Shown: piece after piece, positions 49,537-58,637 of the stretch | Numbering within the stretch: position 1 is the stretch's first letter | Layout: every line of letters starts with the position of its first letter | NCBI RefSeq assembly: GCF_020166415.1 | Contig: NZ_JAIQXV010000012.1 | Location: forward strand, 76,612 to 140,611 | Direction of reading: 5' to 3' | From: Deinococcus multiflagellatus | GTDB lineage: Bacteria; Deinococcota; Deinococci; Deinococcales; Deinococcaceae | DNA length: 64,000 nucleotides | Notes under the pieces: model-generated | Seen by the model: the letters and a program-made list of their open reading frames with translations, nothing else | Databases searched by the model: none | Told to the model about the DNA's origin: nothing | Translations under genes and position numbers: made by a program

Positions 49537-50243
49537 TCATACGCGGGGGTGCCCGATGTCTGGAACGGCCACGGCAAATGGCCAGAGCACACATCCGCGC
49601 GCCGTGATGACCACTCCCCAGCCCGGCTCGGAGGCCTGCAGGGCACACAGCAGTTCCCACACCCGAAAATCCAGCGCTGCTGAGCAGTCGGGGTCCTTGA
49701 TCGTGCGCCCTATTACCCGTGAACCAGGCAGGCCCCCCAGCTGCTGAGCCAGACGAGCCCGCGCGGCCGGGTGCAGGGTCAGGTGACTCAGGCCATCCTG
49801 CGCGTCTTTGCGCAGATGTTGGAGCACGAGAAAAAGGTTGCCATCGTCGCAGACGTCAAGCACACAGTCCACGGGTGGCTGGAGACCATGCTCCAGCTGG
49901 CGCCAAAGGAGCTGCTCGCCGGCGCCGTAGAGCAGCAGCGGCTGTGCCTGGGCGTGTGCCAGGAGTTCCTCTCGCCCCAGGCCTGCTGGTCGGCCGGGCA
50001 GCGCCACCTCACCGGGGCATCATCGAGACTGACCAGCTGTGGGCCTGAATCCGCGCTGTGCTGGCGGACCAGGGTCGCGTGCACAGCCTGCGCGAACGCG
50101 AGGTCTCCTCTGACCCGCAGGTGACGGTCCAGCGTCAACGGAAAGAGTGGTCCGGCGTCCTTCTGGGGGGCCGTTCGGCGCGTCAGGCGGTGCCACAGGC
50201 GAGTCAGCGGGGTGGGGGGGCGGACATCGGGGTTCACATTCAT
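49537..50243 (-). pseudogene. Unknown protein broken by a C-run frameshift
   Basis: ATG 50243, with CAGGAGT upstream, opens MNVNPDVRPPTPLTRLWHRL. At a run of four C near 50014-50017 the natural continuation lies in another frame. Adding one C joins QLVSLDDAP to GEVALPGRPAGLGREELL, giving a protein of about 235 residues that ends DIGHPRV. Without correction the frame runs on to 49788 as nonsense. The C-terminal half has strands (VDCVLDVCDDGNLFLVLQHL). This is the second C-run break within 2 kb. Confidence 0.5.
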
Positions 50244-50304
50244 GCAGAGACTCCTGGAGACGGGGGCGGTGCGTTCAGCGGCATCGCCTGGGCGGCTGAT
50301 CGCC

Positions 50305-51144
50305 TCATGAGGCCTGCGGCGCGGCCGGTTCGTTGGCCACAGCGAGCCACAGGCCTGGCTGCGGCCCCCGCACCACGTGGTGGGACCGGCGCAGCGCCAG
50401 CCGCAGGGTGTGATCCTGCACGTCGGGCACGCCGGGCAGCGCCCGGTAGGCCCTGAACAGCAAGGTCTCATCCCATGCCTTCACCCCGGCGTCCTGCAGG
50501 GCGGCGATCAGGGCCTGCAGCCAGTGGCCACTGGACCAGCCCGGCAGCGCGCTGACATACCACCCGTTCCGGAGCGGCCGCACGCCCGTCGCTGGCCAGA
50601 CTGCCGCGAGCAGGGCGGGGTCCAGGCCCAGGTGTGCGGCCGTCTGCGCGGGCCCGGCGAAGGCGCCGAACGGCAGCGCCGCGTGCCGGAAGGTGTACGG
50701 GGGCTCACCCCGGTAGAGGGCCCAGCAGCCTGGCCGCAGCTGAACCGTCTGCAGGTCCAGGCGCGGCGTGTCCTGAAACGCGCTGACGAGCACGGCCCAG
50801 CGCTCGTCCTGGCCCGGCACCTCGACGACCCGGGGAAGGGCGGCCCAGGCCCACAGCAGGTCACCCTCGGGCCGGTCCTTCGCGGCCCAGCGGAGCTGCA
50901 CGCGGGCTTTGCGGCCGATCTGCAGGGCGTACGTGACGGTGCGCTGCCACTGCCGGGCGGTCTCTGGCACGGGGGTCCGCGTGGCCTGCGCCCGCAGCGC
51001 CTCCCAGCCGCGCGGCACACGCACCCCGGCCTGCAGGGCGGCCTCCAGGGTGATCAGGTCCACGGGCGGCGGCTCCCCCACCGGCAGTGGGGCCACACCC
51101 AACCCATCGAGCACCCCGGCCCAAGAGGGAGGCAGTCCGGTCAT
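50305..51144 (-). CDS. Unknown protein
   Basis: A 279-residue protein coupled to the upstream gene by ATGA. The middle has a strand-rich part (QDERWAVLVSAFQDTPRLDL, WALYRGEPPYTFRHAALPFG) and a C-terminal helical part (HTLRLALRRSHHVVRG). No known motif is seen. It is probably expressed from the box at 51362. Confidence 0.5.
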   Translation of the reverse strand: MTGLPPSWAGVLDGLGVAPLPVGEPPPVDLITLEAALQAGVRVPRGWEALRAQATRTPVPETARQWQRTVTYALQIGRKARVQLRWAAKDRPEGDLLWAWAALPRVVEVPGQDERWAVLVSAFQDTPRLDLQTVQLRPGCWALYRGEPPYTFRHAALPFGAFAGPAQTAAHLGLDPALLAAVWPATGVRPLRNGWYVSALPGWSSGHWLQALIAALQDAGVKAWDETLLFRAYRALPGVPDVQDHTLRLALRRSHHVVRGPQPGLWLAVANEPAAPQAS

Positions 51145-51302
51145 CGGTGCGCCCCCGGCTGGGTGTCCAGACCAGACAGGCGTCGTGGCAGAGGCACGCG
51201 GGTAATGGCCCGCCCGGCTCGCCGGGTCAGGGACAGACCCTGCACCAGGGCCGGGGGCGAGCAGTGACGGGTGGGTTCCAGCAGGGCAGCAGACGTGTTC
51301 AT
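51141..51302 (-). CDS. Small basic protein
   Basis: A 53-residue protein (MNTSAALLEPTRH...), basic towards its end (SLTRRAGRAITRVPLPRRL), with CGAGGT upstream. Its stop overlaps the next start. The box-predicted transcript start lies about 40 nt upstream. Confidence 0.45.
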   Translation of the reverse strand: MNTSAALLEPTRHCSPPALVQGLSLTRRAGRAITRVPLPRRLSGLDTQPGAHR

Positions 51303-51361
51303 AGACCTCGAGTGCGGGTGGGGGAGAGGGGTCCACGGGCGCAGTGCGGACCGAGCGTCCT

Positions 51362-51372
51362 GGGGCGCTGGT
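51362..51372 (-). promoter_or_regulatory. ACCAGCGCCCC box without CTTG
   Basis: The exact 11-mer occurs on the minus strand, but the upstream element is CCTGCC rather than CTTG at 12 nt. It heads the minus-strand operon 51302-48286. Confidence 0.5.
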
Positions 51373-51456
51373 GCGGCAGGGATGCCCCCAGATGGGGGGA
51401 TGAGAGTGACAGCCGCGAGGGTGGAACGAAACCCGTTGCCCTCCCCCGACTTCGCA

Positions 51457-51492
51457 TGACAGGGCCAGCGGCAGCGCCTATGCTGGCCCTCC
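51457..51492 (+). promoter_or_regulatory. Canonical leaderless promoter
   Basis: TGACAG at 51457 and TATGCT at 51479, 16 nt apart; the ATG follows 8 nt after the -10. It matches a sigma-70-type leaderless promoter. Confidence 0.6.
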
Positions 51493-53061
51493 ATGACCCT
51501 GGGCACCGAAGGCACCCTTGATCTCCAGGCCCTGCTCGCTGAGGCGCTGGCCTCCGGCCGGGAGGCCCCGCACTACGATTTCAAGGAACAGGCCCCCGAG
51601 AACGTCAAGCTCCTGCGCCACCTGGTGGCCCTGAGCAACTTGCCCCGGGAGACCCCGGGCGGCCGCGCTTACCTGTTCATTGGCGTCAACAACAACCGTG
51701 AAGTCGTTGGGCTCCGCGCCGACGAGCCCAAAAAGATCCCCACCGCCGACAAGCGGGAAGTGCACCTCAACAATCTGCTCCGCGAGAATGTCGATGCCCG
51801 GCTGTCCATCCGGGTGCACGAACTGAAGCAGGACGACAAGACGCTGCACATCGTCGAAATGCCCTGCCTGGGCTGGCCCTGGCGGCAACTCCACCGGGAT
51901 CAGGAGCACCAGTTTGGCTTCTGGGTCCGGCACGGCACCTCGACAGTCCGGCCGACCACCGCCGAACTTGCTGCCCAGTGGGCGCAAACGGAACGGGCCC
52001 TTCAAGATCATGTGGTGGCCTTGGAGTCAGCCTTGGTGGAGCAGCGTCAGGTCGCGCAAACGGCGGTGCAGTCCCCTCACGGCTCGGCACTGCAGCCGCA
52101 GACGTCCATTCAGGCGGTTCACCTGGGGTTCGCCACCCCGGAGCGCACGCTGCTGCGGCTGGTGCGCCGCGACATCAGCCAGTACCTTCAGGCCCACTCG
52201 GCCGCCGTGGACCGCTGGGCGGGCCTGCCGCACTTTCAGCTGGACCGGCTGACCACCCAGCTGGCGTATGAGGTGCATCCCAAGGTTCAGGCGCAGGTCC
52301 AGGCGGCCATGGAAGGGCAGGAGGCGGTGGTCCGTCCCCTGGTGGAACTGGTGGCGGTCATCATGCACGACGCAGACCCCACCGACCGGGTGCAGGTGGC
52401 GGTCATGGAGATTGCGCAGGCGGTGGCGTTCACGGCGTTCACCGTTCGTGGGCTCACGGGTCCGACATACGCCGCCCTGCGCGCCTATCCCGGCTACCTG
52501 CTGTGCTTTGGCGCCTGCGCCGCGGCCATGCCCATGCCAGACCTGACCGTCCTGGGACTGCTCCTGAAGCATCGTCAGCGCGTGACGTACCCGACCGGTC
52601 GCCCAGGACACTGGGACCTGATCGAGAGTGTTGGCCTGCGCCCACACCTGGACGCGCTGACCCTGACCTTCGACCGGCGCCACCCTGTGGTGGCCACAGC
52701 CGAACGGGCCCGCAAGCTATTTCACCAGGCGGACTGGCTGGGGGCCTCCCTGCCCGCCACGATCAAGTCCAGATTGACGCGGCACGCGGAGGTCCTGCTG
52801 CTGCTGGCGTATGCGATGCAGGCGCGCGGGCGCGTGTCGCAGGTTCCCTACGTGGATGGCGCGTGGACCCAGTATCCAGCAGCGCAAGAAACGCTGCAGG
52901 AGGCGCTGTACATGATTCGTGACACCTGGCCGACGATGCAATCAGGGCCCCTGGAGGGGGTGGTCTCTGCATTTGACGAGTTTGCTCAAATCGCACCCTG
53001 GCCGTATCCAGTGTCAGCGCTCAAGGCGTATCAAAGCCTTCCGGCGCCCTACTCGCCCTAG
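51493..53061 (+). CDS. Schlafen AlbA_2-domain protein
   Basis: A 522-residue protein. Residues about 10-150 match the AlbA_2/Schlafen ATP-binding domain: HYDFKEQAPENVKLLRHLVA, GRAYLFIGVNNNREVVGL, then a strand HIVEMP and FWVRHGTSTVRPT. The C-terminal ~350 residues are helical and unassigned. Bacterial AlbA_2 proteins are often transcription regulators or defence components. The last bases overlap the convergent gene by 4 nt. Confidence 0.7.
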   Translation: MTLGTEGTLDLQALLAEALASGREAPHYDFKEQAPENVKLLRHLVALSNLPRETPGGRAYLFIGVNNNREVVGLRADEPKKIPTADKREVHLNNLLRENVDARLSIRVHELKQDDKTLHIVEMPCLGWPWRQLHRDQEHQFGFWVRHGTSTVRPTTAELAAQWAQTERALQDHVVALESALVEQRQVAQTAVQSPHGSALQPQTSIQAVHLGFATPERTLLRLVRRDISQYLQAHSAAVDRWAGLPHFQLDRLTTQLAYEVHPKVQAQVQAAMEGQEAVVRPLVELVAVIMHDADPTDRVQVAVMEIAQAVAFTAFTVRGLTGPTYAALRAYPGYLLCFGACAAAMPMPDLTVLGLLLKHRQRVTYPTGRPGHWDLIESVGLRPHLDALTLTFDRRHPVVATAERARKLFHQADWLGASLPATIKSRLTRHAEVLLLLAYAMQARGRVSQVPYVDGAWTQYPAAQETLQEALYMIRDTWPTMQSGPLEGVVSAFDEFAQIAPWPYPVSALKAYQSLPAPYSP

Positions 53062-53744
53062 ACCCACCGCGCCTGTGGGTCATGGTGCGGCGCCATCACG
53101 GCCACGAGCTGCGCGGCCTGGACCACGTCCGGCGTGCAGACGACCGTGAGCAGCCCGGCGTTGCCGGCGACCGCCAGTACGTTGGCCCCCGAGCGTCCCA
53201 ACTTCGGCGTGCGCCCATCGGCGGCCGCGCCCAGGCCCTCCAAGAGGGGCCCCAGGACAGCGGCGTCCTGCACACCCCGCTCGACCAGCCAGCGCTGGGC
53301 GTCGGCCCCGGTCAGGCGCGGCCCCAGGCCCGGCTGCTCGATGGTGACCACCACCGGCCGCAGCAGGCGTTGCAGGGTGGCCCGGATGTGGTTGGCCACG
53401 TCGGTGGCGCGGGCCTGGAGGGTCCCTGGTCCCAGCGTTTTAACGATCTGCACCTCCAGTTTGTGGTTCAGGATGCTGATCACGGCTTCGCCGCGCGGGG
53501 CGGGGGAGAGGGTGGCGGTTTCAAAGGGGTGAAAATCGGCCGGGCTGTACTGCGCCGAGATGGGTTTGAGCGCCGCGCCCCAGGTGTGGTCCAGCGGCAG
53601 CGGAATCGTGGCGGGGGCAGTCCAGCAGGTCAGGGCGCGCAGCGGCACCGGTAGCCCCAGGTGGAGGTACTCGCCCCGGGCGCGGTCGAAGGTCAGGAGA
53701 ACATCGTCGGGGGGCAGGGCTGGCGGCCGGGCGGGGTGGGGCAT
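53058..53744 (-). CDS. Unknown protein
   Basis: A 228-residue protein with a leaderless start: TACCCT at 53751-53756 lies 6 nt before the ATG. It has a P-rich N-terminus, strands (HKLEVQIVKTLGPGTL) and a C-terminal alpha/beta region (VLAVAGNAGLLTVVCTPDVV). No family is recognised. It converges with the Schlafen-like gene. Confidence 0.5.
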   Translation of the reverse strand: MPHPARPPALPPDDVLLTFDRARGEYLHLGLPVPLRALTCWTAPATIPLPLDHTWGAALKPISAQYSPADFHPFETATLSPAPRGEAVISILNHKLEVQIVKTLGPGTLQARATDVANHIRATLQRLLRPVVVTIEQPGLGPRLTGADAQRWLVERGVQDAAVLGPLLEGLGAAADGRTPKLGRSGANVLAVAGNAGLLTVVCTPDVVQAAQLVAVMAPHHDPQARWV

Positions 53745-53811
53745 AGGGACAGGGTAGGGGGCGCCCGCGCCCGGGGCGAGCGGCTGTTTGGCTCTGCACG
53801 AGGGTCACCCA

Positions 53812-54051
53812 TCAGCCAATGACGAGCATCCAGAGGACACCGAGGCACGCGAGCACCACCGCCGCGCGCATGACCCCACGGAGGTAGGCTGTCCAGACGA
53901 CCCACCAGGGTTGACCCCAGCTCAGCAGTGCAAATTGGACTGTCAACACCAGGGCGAGAAGGGCAAGCCCGGTCACGTCGCTCCCCATGGCGACGGCCAG
54001 GACGACGTGGAACCCGAAACTGATGCGGCTCAAAGATGTGGATATGTTCAC
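53812..54051 (-). CDS. Small membrane protein
   Basis: About 79 residues from the GTG at 54051; a longer frame begins at 54099. Two or three hydrophobic segments are present (SDVTGLALLALVLTVQFALL and AVVLACLGVLWMLVIG). No family is recognised. Confidence 0.4.
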   Translation of the reverse strand: MNISTSLSRISFGFHVVLAVAMGSDVTGLALLALVLTVQFALLSWGQPWWVVWTAYLRGVMRAAVVLACLGVLWMLVIG

Positions 54052-54106
54052 CCCCGCACCGTGACTGTCCTGGGGGTGACGCGTGTGGGGTGACCCCATC
54101 CGCCCT

Positions 54107-54150
54107 GGGCAAGTTCGCTGCCAGGCGCTGCTTGCCTGCGCTCAGGCGCC
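54107..54150 (+). repeat. Partial copy C of the GGGCAAGTTCGCTG element
   Basis: GGGCAAGTTCGCTG, then the same distance as in copies A and B to CCTGCGCTCAG. No gene follows. It seems to be a relic of the promoter repeated at 55110 and 59852. Confidence 0.5.
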
Positions 54151-54292
54151 ACCGCCCCTCACCCGTGCACCCCGGCCTAGGGCCGCTCGCCGCGCGGGCG
54201 TCTCGGCCGGCGGGCCCACCATAGGTTTCTGAGCAGTACGAGGTCTGCGGAGCGCTTAAACTGATCGTGTTCGCACACCCTTGGAGGGTCAC

Positions 54293-54541
54293 ATGACACG
54301 GAAGACCACGGGAGCCAAAGCCGCCACAGCCGCCTCGAAAACACTGCGCGACGGGCGCACGGGCAAGGATTCCAAGTCGGCGGCCGGAAGCGCGCTGTCT
54401 CAGGTCAACAAGGGCCGCACCACGGGCAAGCAGGCGGCCGAGGCGGCGTCCAATGTGCTGCAGAGCCGTGCCACCGGGAAGACCTCCAAGCGGGCGGCGG
54501 GCAGTGCGCTGTCGCAAAAGTCCCCAGCGAAGAAACGGTAA
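54293..54541 (+). CDS. Small K/S/A/G-rich repeat protein
   Basis: An 82-residue, strongly basic protein with two repeats of about 27 residues: ASKTLRDGRTGKDSKSAAGS and ASNVLQSRATGKTSKRAAGS, each ending ALSQ. GGAGGG lies 6 nt before the ATG. Proteins like this are common in Deinococcus and other bacteria, with unknown function; charge suggests nucleic-acid or surface binding. Confidence 0.65.
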   Translation: MTRKTTGAKAATAASKTLRDGRTGKDSKSAAGSALSQVNKGRTTGKQAAEAASNVLQSRATGKTSKRAAGSALSQKSPAKKR

Positions 54542-54676
54542 GGGGGTTCACCGCGATCAGGCGTGCCTGGTCGCACCGCCAGACATTCCCCTTCCGTGTG
54601 CACCTGGCCGAACCTTGGCGGAGGAACCGTGAGGGGCAGGTCCTGTTCCTCCGCTCACTTGCCCCCAAGCTCGCCG

Positions 54677-54994
54677 TCAGGCCTCCAGCCCAGGGCGTTC
54701 GCCCCGGAAGAGCTCGAACCAGCCTCCCGCCTGGCGCCGCGCCAGCACGGTCGGGGCCTGGCCAGGGCCGCACGGGGGCAGCGTGTCGACCTGCCAGGCC
54801 AGCCAGGCCGCCGCGTCCCGCACCCGCTGCGGCGTCTGCGAGGCCGGGTCCAGGGCCACGGCGCCCGCCTGCTGGCCCCGGCGCAGCACGAGGTGCAGCC
54901 TGTCGTGGGCCCCAGGCGCCAGGGTCGGGGCGACGCCGCTCGGAAGGGTGGCGCGGACCTCGTCCAGGGCCAGGGTCAGGGCGGGGGCAAGCAC
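54677..54994 (-). CDS. Unknown protein
   Basis: A 105-residue protein starting at GTG 54994 behind TAGGCT (55002-55007, 7 nt gap), a leaderless arrangement. It has strands (DRLHLVLRRGQQAGAVALD) and a helix (RVRDAAAWLAWQV), ending near WFELFRGE. No family is recognised. Confidence 0.5.
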   Translation of the reverse strand: MLAPALTLALDEVRATLPSGVAPTLAPGAHDRLHLVLRRGQQAGAVALDPASQTPQRVRDAAAWLAWQVDTLPPCGPGQAPTVLARRQAGGWFELFRGERPGLEA

Positions 54995-55054
54995 GGGGCA
55001 CAGCCTACCCGGTTTAGGGCCTAGCGCGCTCCAGGGCGGCGCTCAGCTGCTCGC

Positions 55055-55190
55055 CTGTTCCGGCGTGCTGCGCCCCACGGTCTGCGTCCGGAGCAGCTCC
55101 ATCGGCCCCGGGCAAGTTCGCTGGCCTGTTCCTCTGCCCTGCGCTCAGACCGTGGGGTGAAACCCATCTGGCTGACTTTCTTCCTGCCGC
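55055..55190 (+). repeat. Direct repeat copy A: duplicated promoter and lipoprotein start
   Basis: From CTGTTCCGGCGTGCTG to the start region this matches copy B at 59797-59930 with the same spacing: GGGCAAGTTCGCTGG is at +55 and the GTG start at +102 in both. The -10 place reads TCAGAC here against TAAGAC in B. Confidence 0.75.
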
Positions 55191-55207
55191 TGAGACCGCT
55201 CAGCTAA
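55157..55207 (+). pseudogene. Truncated lipoprotein gene start
   Basis: GTG 55157 opens MKPIWLTFFLPLRPLS and stops, against MKPVRLTLLLPLAFAAC in the intact gene at 59899. It is the 5' remnant of a duplicated gene. The rest of 55000-55343 holds no gene. Confidence 0.6.
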
Positions 55208-55343
55208 TGGCCGGAACCCCCAGCAGTGGTGGCCCCCCTAATGACCGGCACTGGGTACAGTCTTGGCCTCTGTACCGAGTAAAGGCAGCATATCCTGAAG
55301 GCCGTCCGCCCCTATCTCTAACTTCTTTCTCGTCGGGTGATTC

Positions 55344-55931
55344 GTGAAAATTATGGCAAATATTCGGAAACTCCAGTTCTTTATCAGTAGCTCAATGGGT
55401 GAGCAGCTGCCCATTGAACTGCGGACAGTGTTGAAGGCCCTCAGTGACCGCTATGAGCTTTTTGAGTTCACTTTTATTGAATCTATTAGTTCTCCAGCGC
55501 ACATTCAAGATCAGATGAAGTCCATGATCAATGATAGCGATGGCGTCATCATGATTTTCCACAAGCTTGATGCAAAAGCCGCACGCGCTTCGCGCGAGGC
55601 CGCCGACAGGAAAGGGGGCGTCGTTCCCGGCAAAGGTATTGTCAAGGAGGGGGTGGAATTTGAGCTGCAATATGCGATCGAGACTCAGCGCCCCATTTTT
55701 CTCTTGACCGAACAGAAGTTTTTAGATCATGCGCCCAGTAAAGCCTATCTCCACAATGTGTGGGGGCGTGCCCACTTAAGCTCGCGAGTATTTAGTACAA
55801 CGAAAGAATGCGCAGACGCCATTGAGCAATCATTATTTGCCTATATTGTCAACGCGACCAAGGAGAAGTTGCGTTATGATGGTCAGAGTAAATTAAGCTC
55901 AAGCGGCAGTACTGAACCCACGGAAAGCTGA
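55344..55931 (+). CDS. DUF4062/TIR-like protein of a putative defence pair
   Basis: A 195-residue protein from GTG 55344 (ATG 55353 is also possible). LQFFISSSMGEQL at the start, a central NDSDGVIMIFH and an EGVEFELQYAIETQRPIFLL block follow the Rossmann-like pattern of DUF4062, TIR and deoxyribosyltransferase-like domains, which sense or cleave nucleotides. The segment has lower GC than its flanks. Its stop overlaps the next start (TGATG), so the two form one unit. The exact family is uncertain. Confidence 0.55.
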   Translation: MKIMANIRKLQFFISSSMGEQLPIELRTVLKALSDRYELFEFTFIESISSPAHIQDQMKSMINDSDGVIMIFHKLDAKAARASREAADRKGGVVPGKGIVKEGVEFELQYAIETQRPIFLLTEQKFLDHAPSKAYLHNVWGRAHLSSRVFSTTKECADAIEQSLFAYIVNATKEKLRYDGQSKLSSSGSTEPTES

Positions 55932-58270
55932 TGAAAAGCAACTCTGATAAGTTCTTTCCGGGCTTTCAAGTTCCTGCACTGATCGCGCCAACTCAGGAAC
56001 ACGTTGATAAATATACGAATCCTGAGTTCAACTACGGCGCTTATCTCCGGGATCTTCGTGAACGGGGGCCTCGTGAAGGTGGCGTCACACAGCTTGAAAA
56101 CATCATCACGCAGTGCATTGAAGGGGAATTCACGGAGGCGCTCGCCGCCTTGCAGGCGTATCCCAGCAAGGCACTCACTGAAACTCAGCGGGTGGCGTAT
56201 TTCCGGTTGATGGGTGGTCTCTTTGCGACGCTCGGCGATGACGAGCAGGCACGAGCCTGTATCGCTCAGGCCTTGACGCTCAGCCAGGCACTGACCAGTA
56301 GTCCCCACCGGGGCAAAGACCACGCCGATGCGTCCAGCGGGATCGCCCGTGGCCAGGTGCAGGCCCTGCGAAAATTCCTGCGGCGAGATCTTTCCATGCA
56401 ATTGGAGATGCTCGACCCCTTTGATGATGGGCAATTTCATCGCTACGAAGCTGCTCGAAAGATCGACGCGCCGCCTTTTCTGGGGTATCAGGAATACGCG
56501 CGGGCGATTGCGGGCTCCTATATGGTCGACGAGGAGTACCGGGCCGTACTGCGCAGCGAGACCTCGCGCTATCACCGGTCGGGCCTGCCTAGTGAAATCG
56601 CCTGGGCCAATCTGGCCATGTGGATGGCTTACACGTGTGGCGATAGCCGACGTGGACACTTCGTCCGGGCCCTGTATGCGCGCTGGGCGGTGGTGCACGG
56701 TCGGCGCATCGAGAATCACCAGCTGGTGGCCGAGGGCGTCAAGGAATTGATCCGTTGCCGCGTCACTGACCTCAAAGAGCTGTTCGATCAGGTGGGGCAC
56801 CTCGTCCATGCCCGCATCGATGTCAATGCGTACTTCCAGAACTTCCGGCCGCTGAAGCCGGACAGTCGTACCGCCGAACCCATGTGGCGCATCCTCAATG
56901 CCATGGTGACGACCATGGTTGGCTACGCCGATGAGGCGTCACTGACAGCGCTGCGCCAACTGTATCGCGATGGCCTGCAGCGCTTCATGGCTGGTCAAGC
57001 CGGACTGGCAGCAGGGACTTCCTTTTCGGCCACTTACTTCATAGAGGCTTTCAGAGAACTCGAGCCCCAACTTCCGGATCTTGAGCTGCTCTTACCGTGG
57101 TTGGAGGAGCGGGCGTACGGCCCAGGCCACTTCCAGAATCTCTGGCTCTTGTTTGATGCGTTTGATTGGAAAAACCAGCCTGAAGCGGCGCCCCTGGCAG
57201 CCCGAGCTGTTCACCTGTTGAAGACGCTCTACCCAAAAGGGGAGTCGGACGCGTATGCGACGCTGCTGAGCAATTTGTCTGACGGTCTTCCCCCTGATGA
57301 ACGACAGGAGCTGGATCGGTGGGTCGTCGATCACCTGCCCCCCAATGACGTGGTCCTGTACCTTGCCAATGGCCATGCGGTTGAAGCAGGAAGCGCCGTT
57401 TTCAAGCGACTTCATGATTTTCTTGAACCACACCTTGCTGAGTTGCGGGCGATGGACGAAGAGGGGCCGGTGTCCTTCGGCGGTCCCATCGTGCCAAGCT
57501 ATGTCTCGAGTGTTTTTCACAACTACCAGGGAGTGAACGCCAATGAAGCGCGCCTGGCAATCATTGAAGACTATCTGGATGCCCTGCGTAATCCTCAGAT
57601 TCACGCACGGCACAAACTTGACGCGTACCGGTACTTGGCCGAAGCCCTGAGAGTCTCGCCGCCCGAGGTGAGGGGTGCAGTCCGTGGTCTGGTAGGGGAC
57701 CGGTCGCCCATGCAAGAACTGAGCCGTGGGGGAGGACAGCGCTTCTTCAGTTCAATTGAGCAGCCGCTGGACGCCCAGATGGCCTTGCTGCTGTTCAGGG
57801 CTGTGGTCGGGCTTTCTCCTTCACAGGACGACCTTCGTTTGTTGACTCAGGCGTTGAGCTCTGCTGCGGCCTTCACGCGCAAGCTGGCAGTGGAGGCCAC
57901 GACGACCGCGCTGCGCGAGGCGGCGCCACCAGATGACCTGAAGCTCGCGTTGGCCAGCCAACTGTATGCCCGCACCTTTGACGACAACGCCGGTGTCCGG
58001 GAACGGGCAGTCACCGGGTTGATTTACAGTGGATTGATCGGTGTTCCCACCTGGCAAATGGCCACGGTGGATCGCGCCGCGACCCTGATTCAACAAGATC
58101 AGCCGTATGTGGGGGCCAGAATCCTGCGGGCCGTGGCCGAAGAGGCCACTCGCCTTACTGAGATCAGCGGTTTGGAGCGGCTGCTCAGCGTGGGCCAGGT
58201 CAACGCCCATCAGGCGGTGCGCGAGGCGGCGCAGGGGGCTGCTACAGCGTTGCAAGCAAGCAAGGCGTAA
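55931..58270 (+). CDS. Large helical-repeat protein of the putative defence pair
   Basis: A 779-residue protein, coupled to 55344. The N-terminal part shows TPR-like helices (EFTEALAALQAYPSKALTET, LMGGLFATLGDDEQARACIA); the last ~180 residues look like HEAT repeats (KLAVEATTTALREAAPP, NAGVRERAVTGLIYSGL, GARILRAVAEEATRL). No catalytic motif is seen. It most likely acts as a sensor or scaffold for the small partner. Confidence 0.6.
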   Translation: MKSNSDKFFPGFQVPALIAPTQEHVDKYTNPEFNYGAYLRDLRERGPREGGVTQLENIITQCIEGEFTEALAALQAYPSKALTETQRVAYFRLMGGLFATLGDDEQARACIAQALTLSQALTSSPHRGKDHADASSGIARGQVQALRKFLRRDLSMQLEMLDPFDDGQFHRYEAARKIDAPPFLGYQEYARAIAGSYMVDEEYRAVLRSETSRYHRSGLPSEIAWANLAMWMAYTCGDSRRGHFVRALYARWAVVHGRRIENHQLVAEGVKELIRCRVTDLKELFDQVGHLVHARIDVNAYFQNFRPLKPDSRTAEPMWRILNAMVTTMVGYADEASLTALRQLYRDGLQRFMAGQAGLAAGTSFSATYFIEAFRELEPQLPDLELLLPWLEERAYGPGHFQNLWLLFDAFDWKNQPEAAPLAARAVHLLKTLYPKGESDAYATLLSNLSDGLPPDERQELDRWVVDHLPPNDVVLYLANGHAVEAGSAVFKRLHDFLEPHLAELRAMDEEGPVSFGGPIVPSYVSSVFHNYQGVNANEARLAIIEDYLDALRNPQIHARHKLDAYRYLAEALRVSPPEVRGAVRGLVGDRSPMQELSRGGGQRFFSSIEQPLDAQMALLLFRAVVGLSPSQDDLRLLTQALSSAAAFTRKLAVEATTTALREAAPPDDLKLALASQLYARTFDDNAGVRERAVTGLIYSGLIGVPTWQMATVDRAATLIQQDQPYVGARILRAVAEEATRLTEISGLERLLSVGQVNAHQAVREAAQGAATALQASKA

Positions 58271-58637
58271 GGGCCTCTGGGGCTGGAGGAGGGATCCAGC
58301 GCCTCAGCCCTCACCCTTAGCTAACGCACGTTAATAGACACAACACAATACCTCTCGACCGCCACACTATTCCCCCTCTCAATCAAACCAAGCTGTCATC
58401 AGAAACCGATCAGATTGTCACATACGCTGGTGGTAAGGACAGGAGGCATAGGCACAAGCAATACGTACTGTGCTTATAGGGTCTTCCCAACAATTCCCGC
58501 GTTGTCTTTCTCAGAGGCTGGCGTACGCTCGCCAGAGCAGGGCACACAACAATGGAAGGCGGCCAGATCACCTGGCGCCCCTGAAGTGCAAAGTGAACGC
58601 GATCTTGCATATTGGCGTGACCTACACGAGGGCTATT
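58271..58637. other. AT-richer intergenic region
   Basis: An imperfect hairpin made of GGGGCTGGA and TCCAGC follows the stop. Further on are AT-rich stretches and TTATAG near 58477, which may be a -10. No credible gene was found until the GTG at 58638. Confidence 0.4.
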
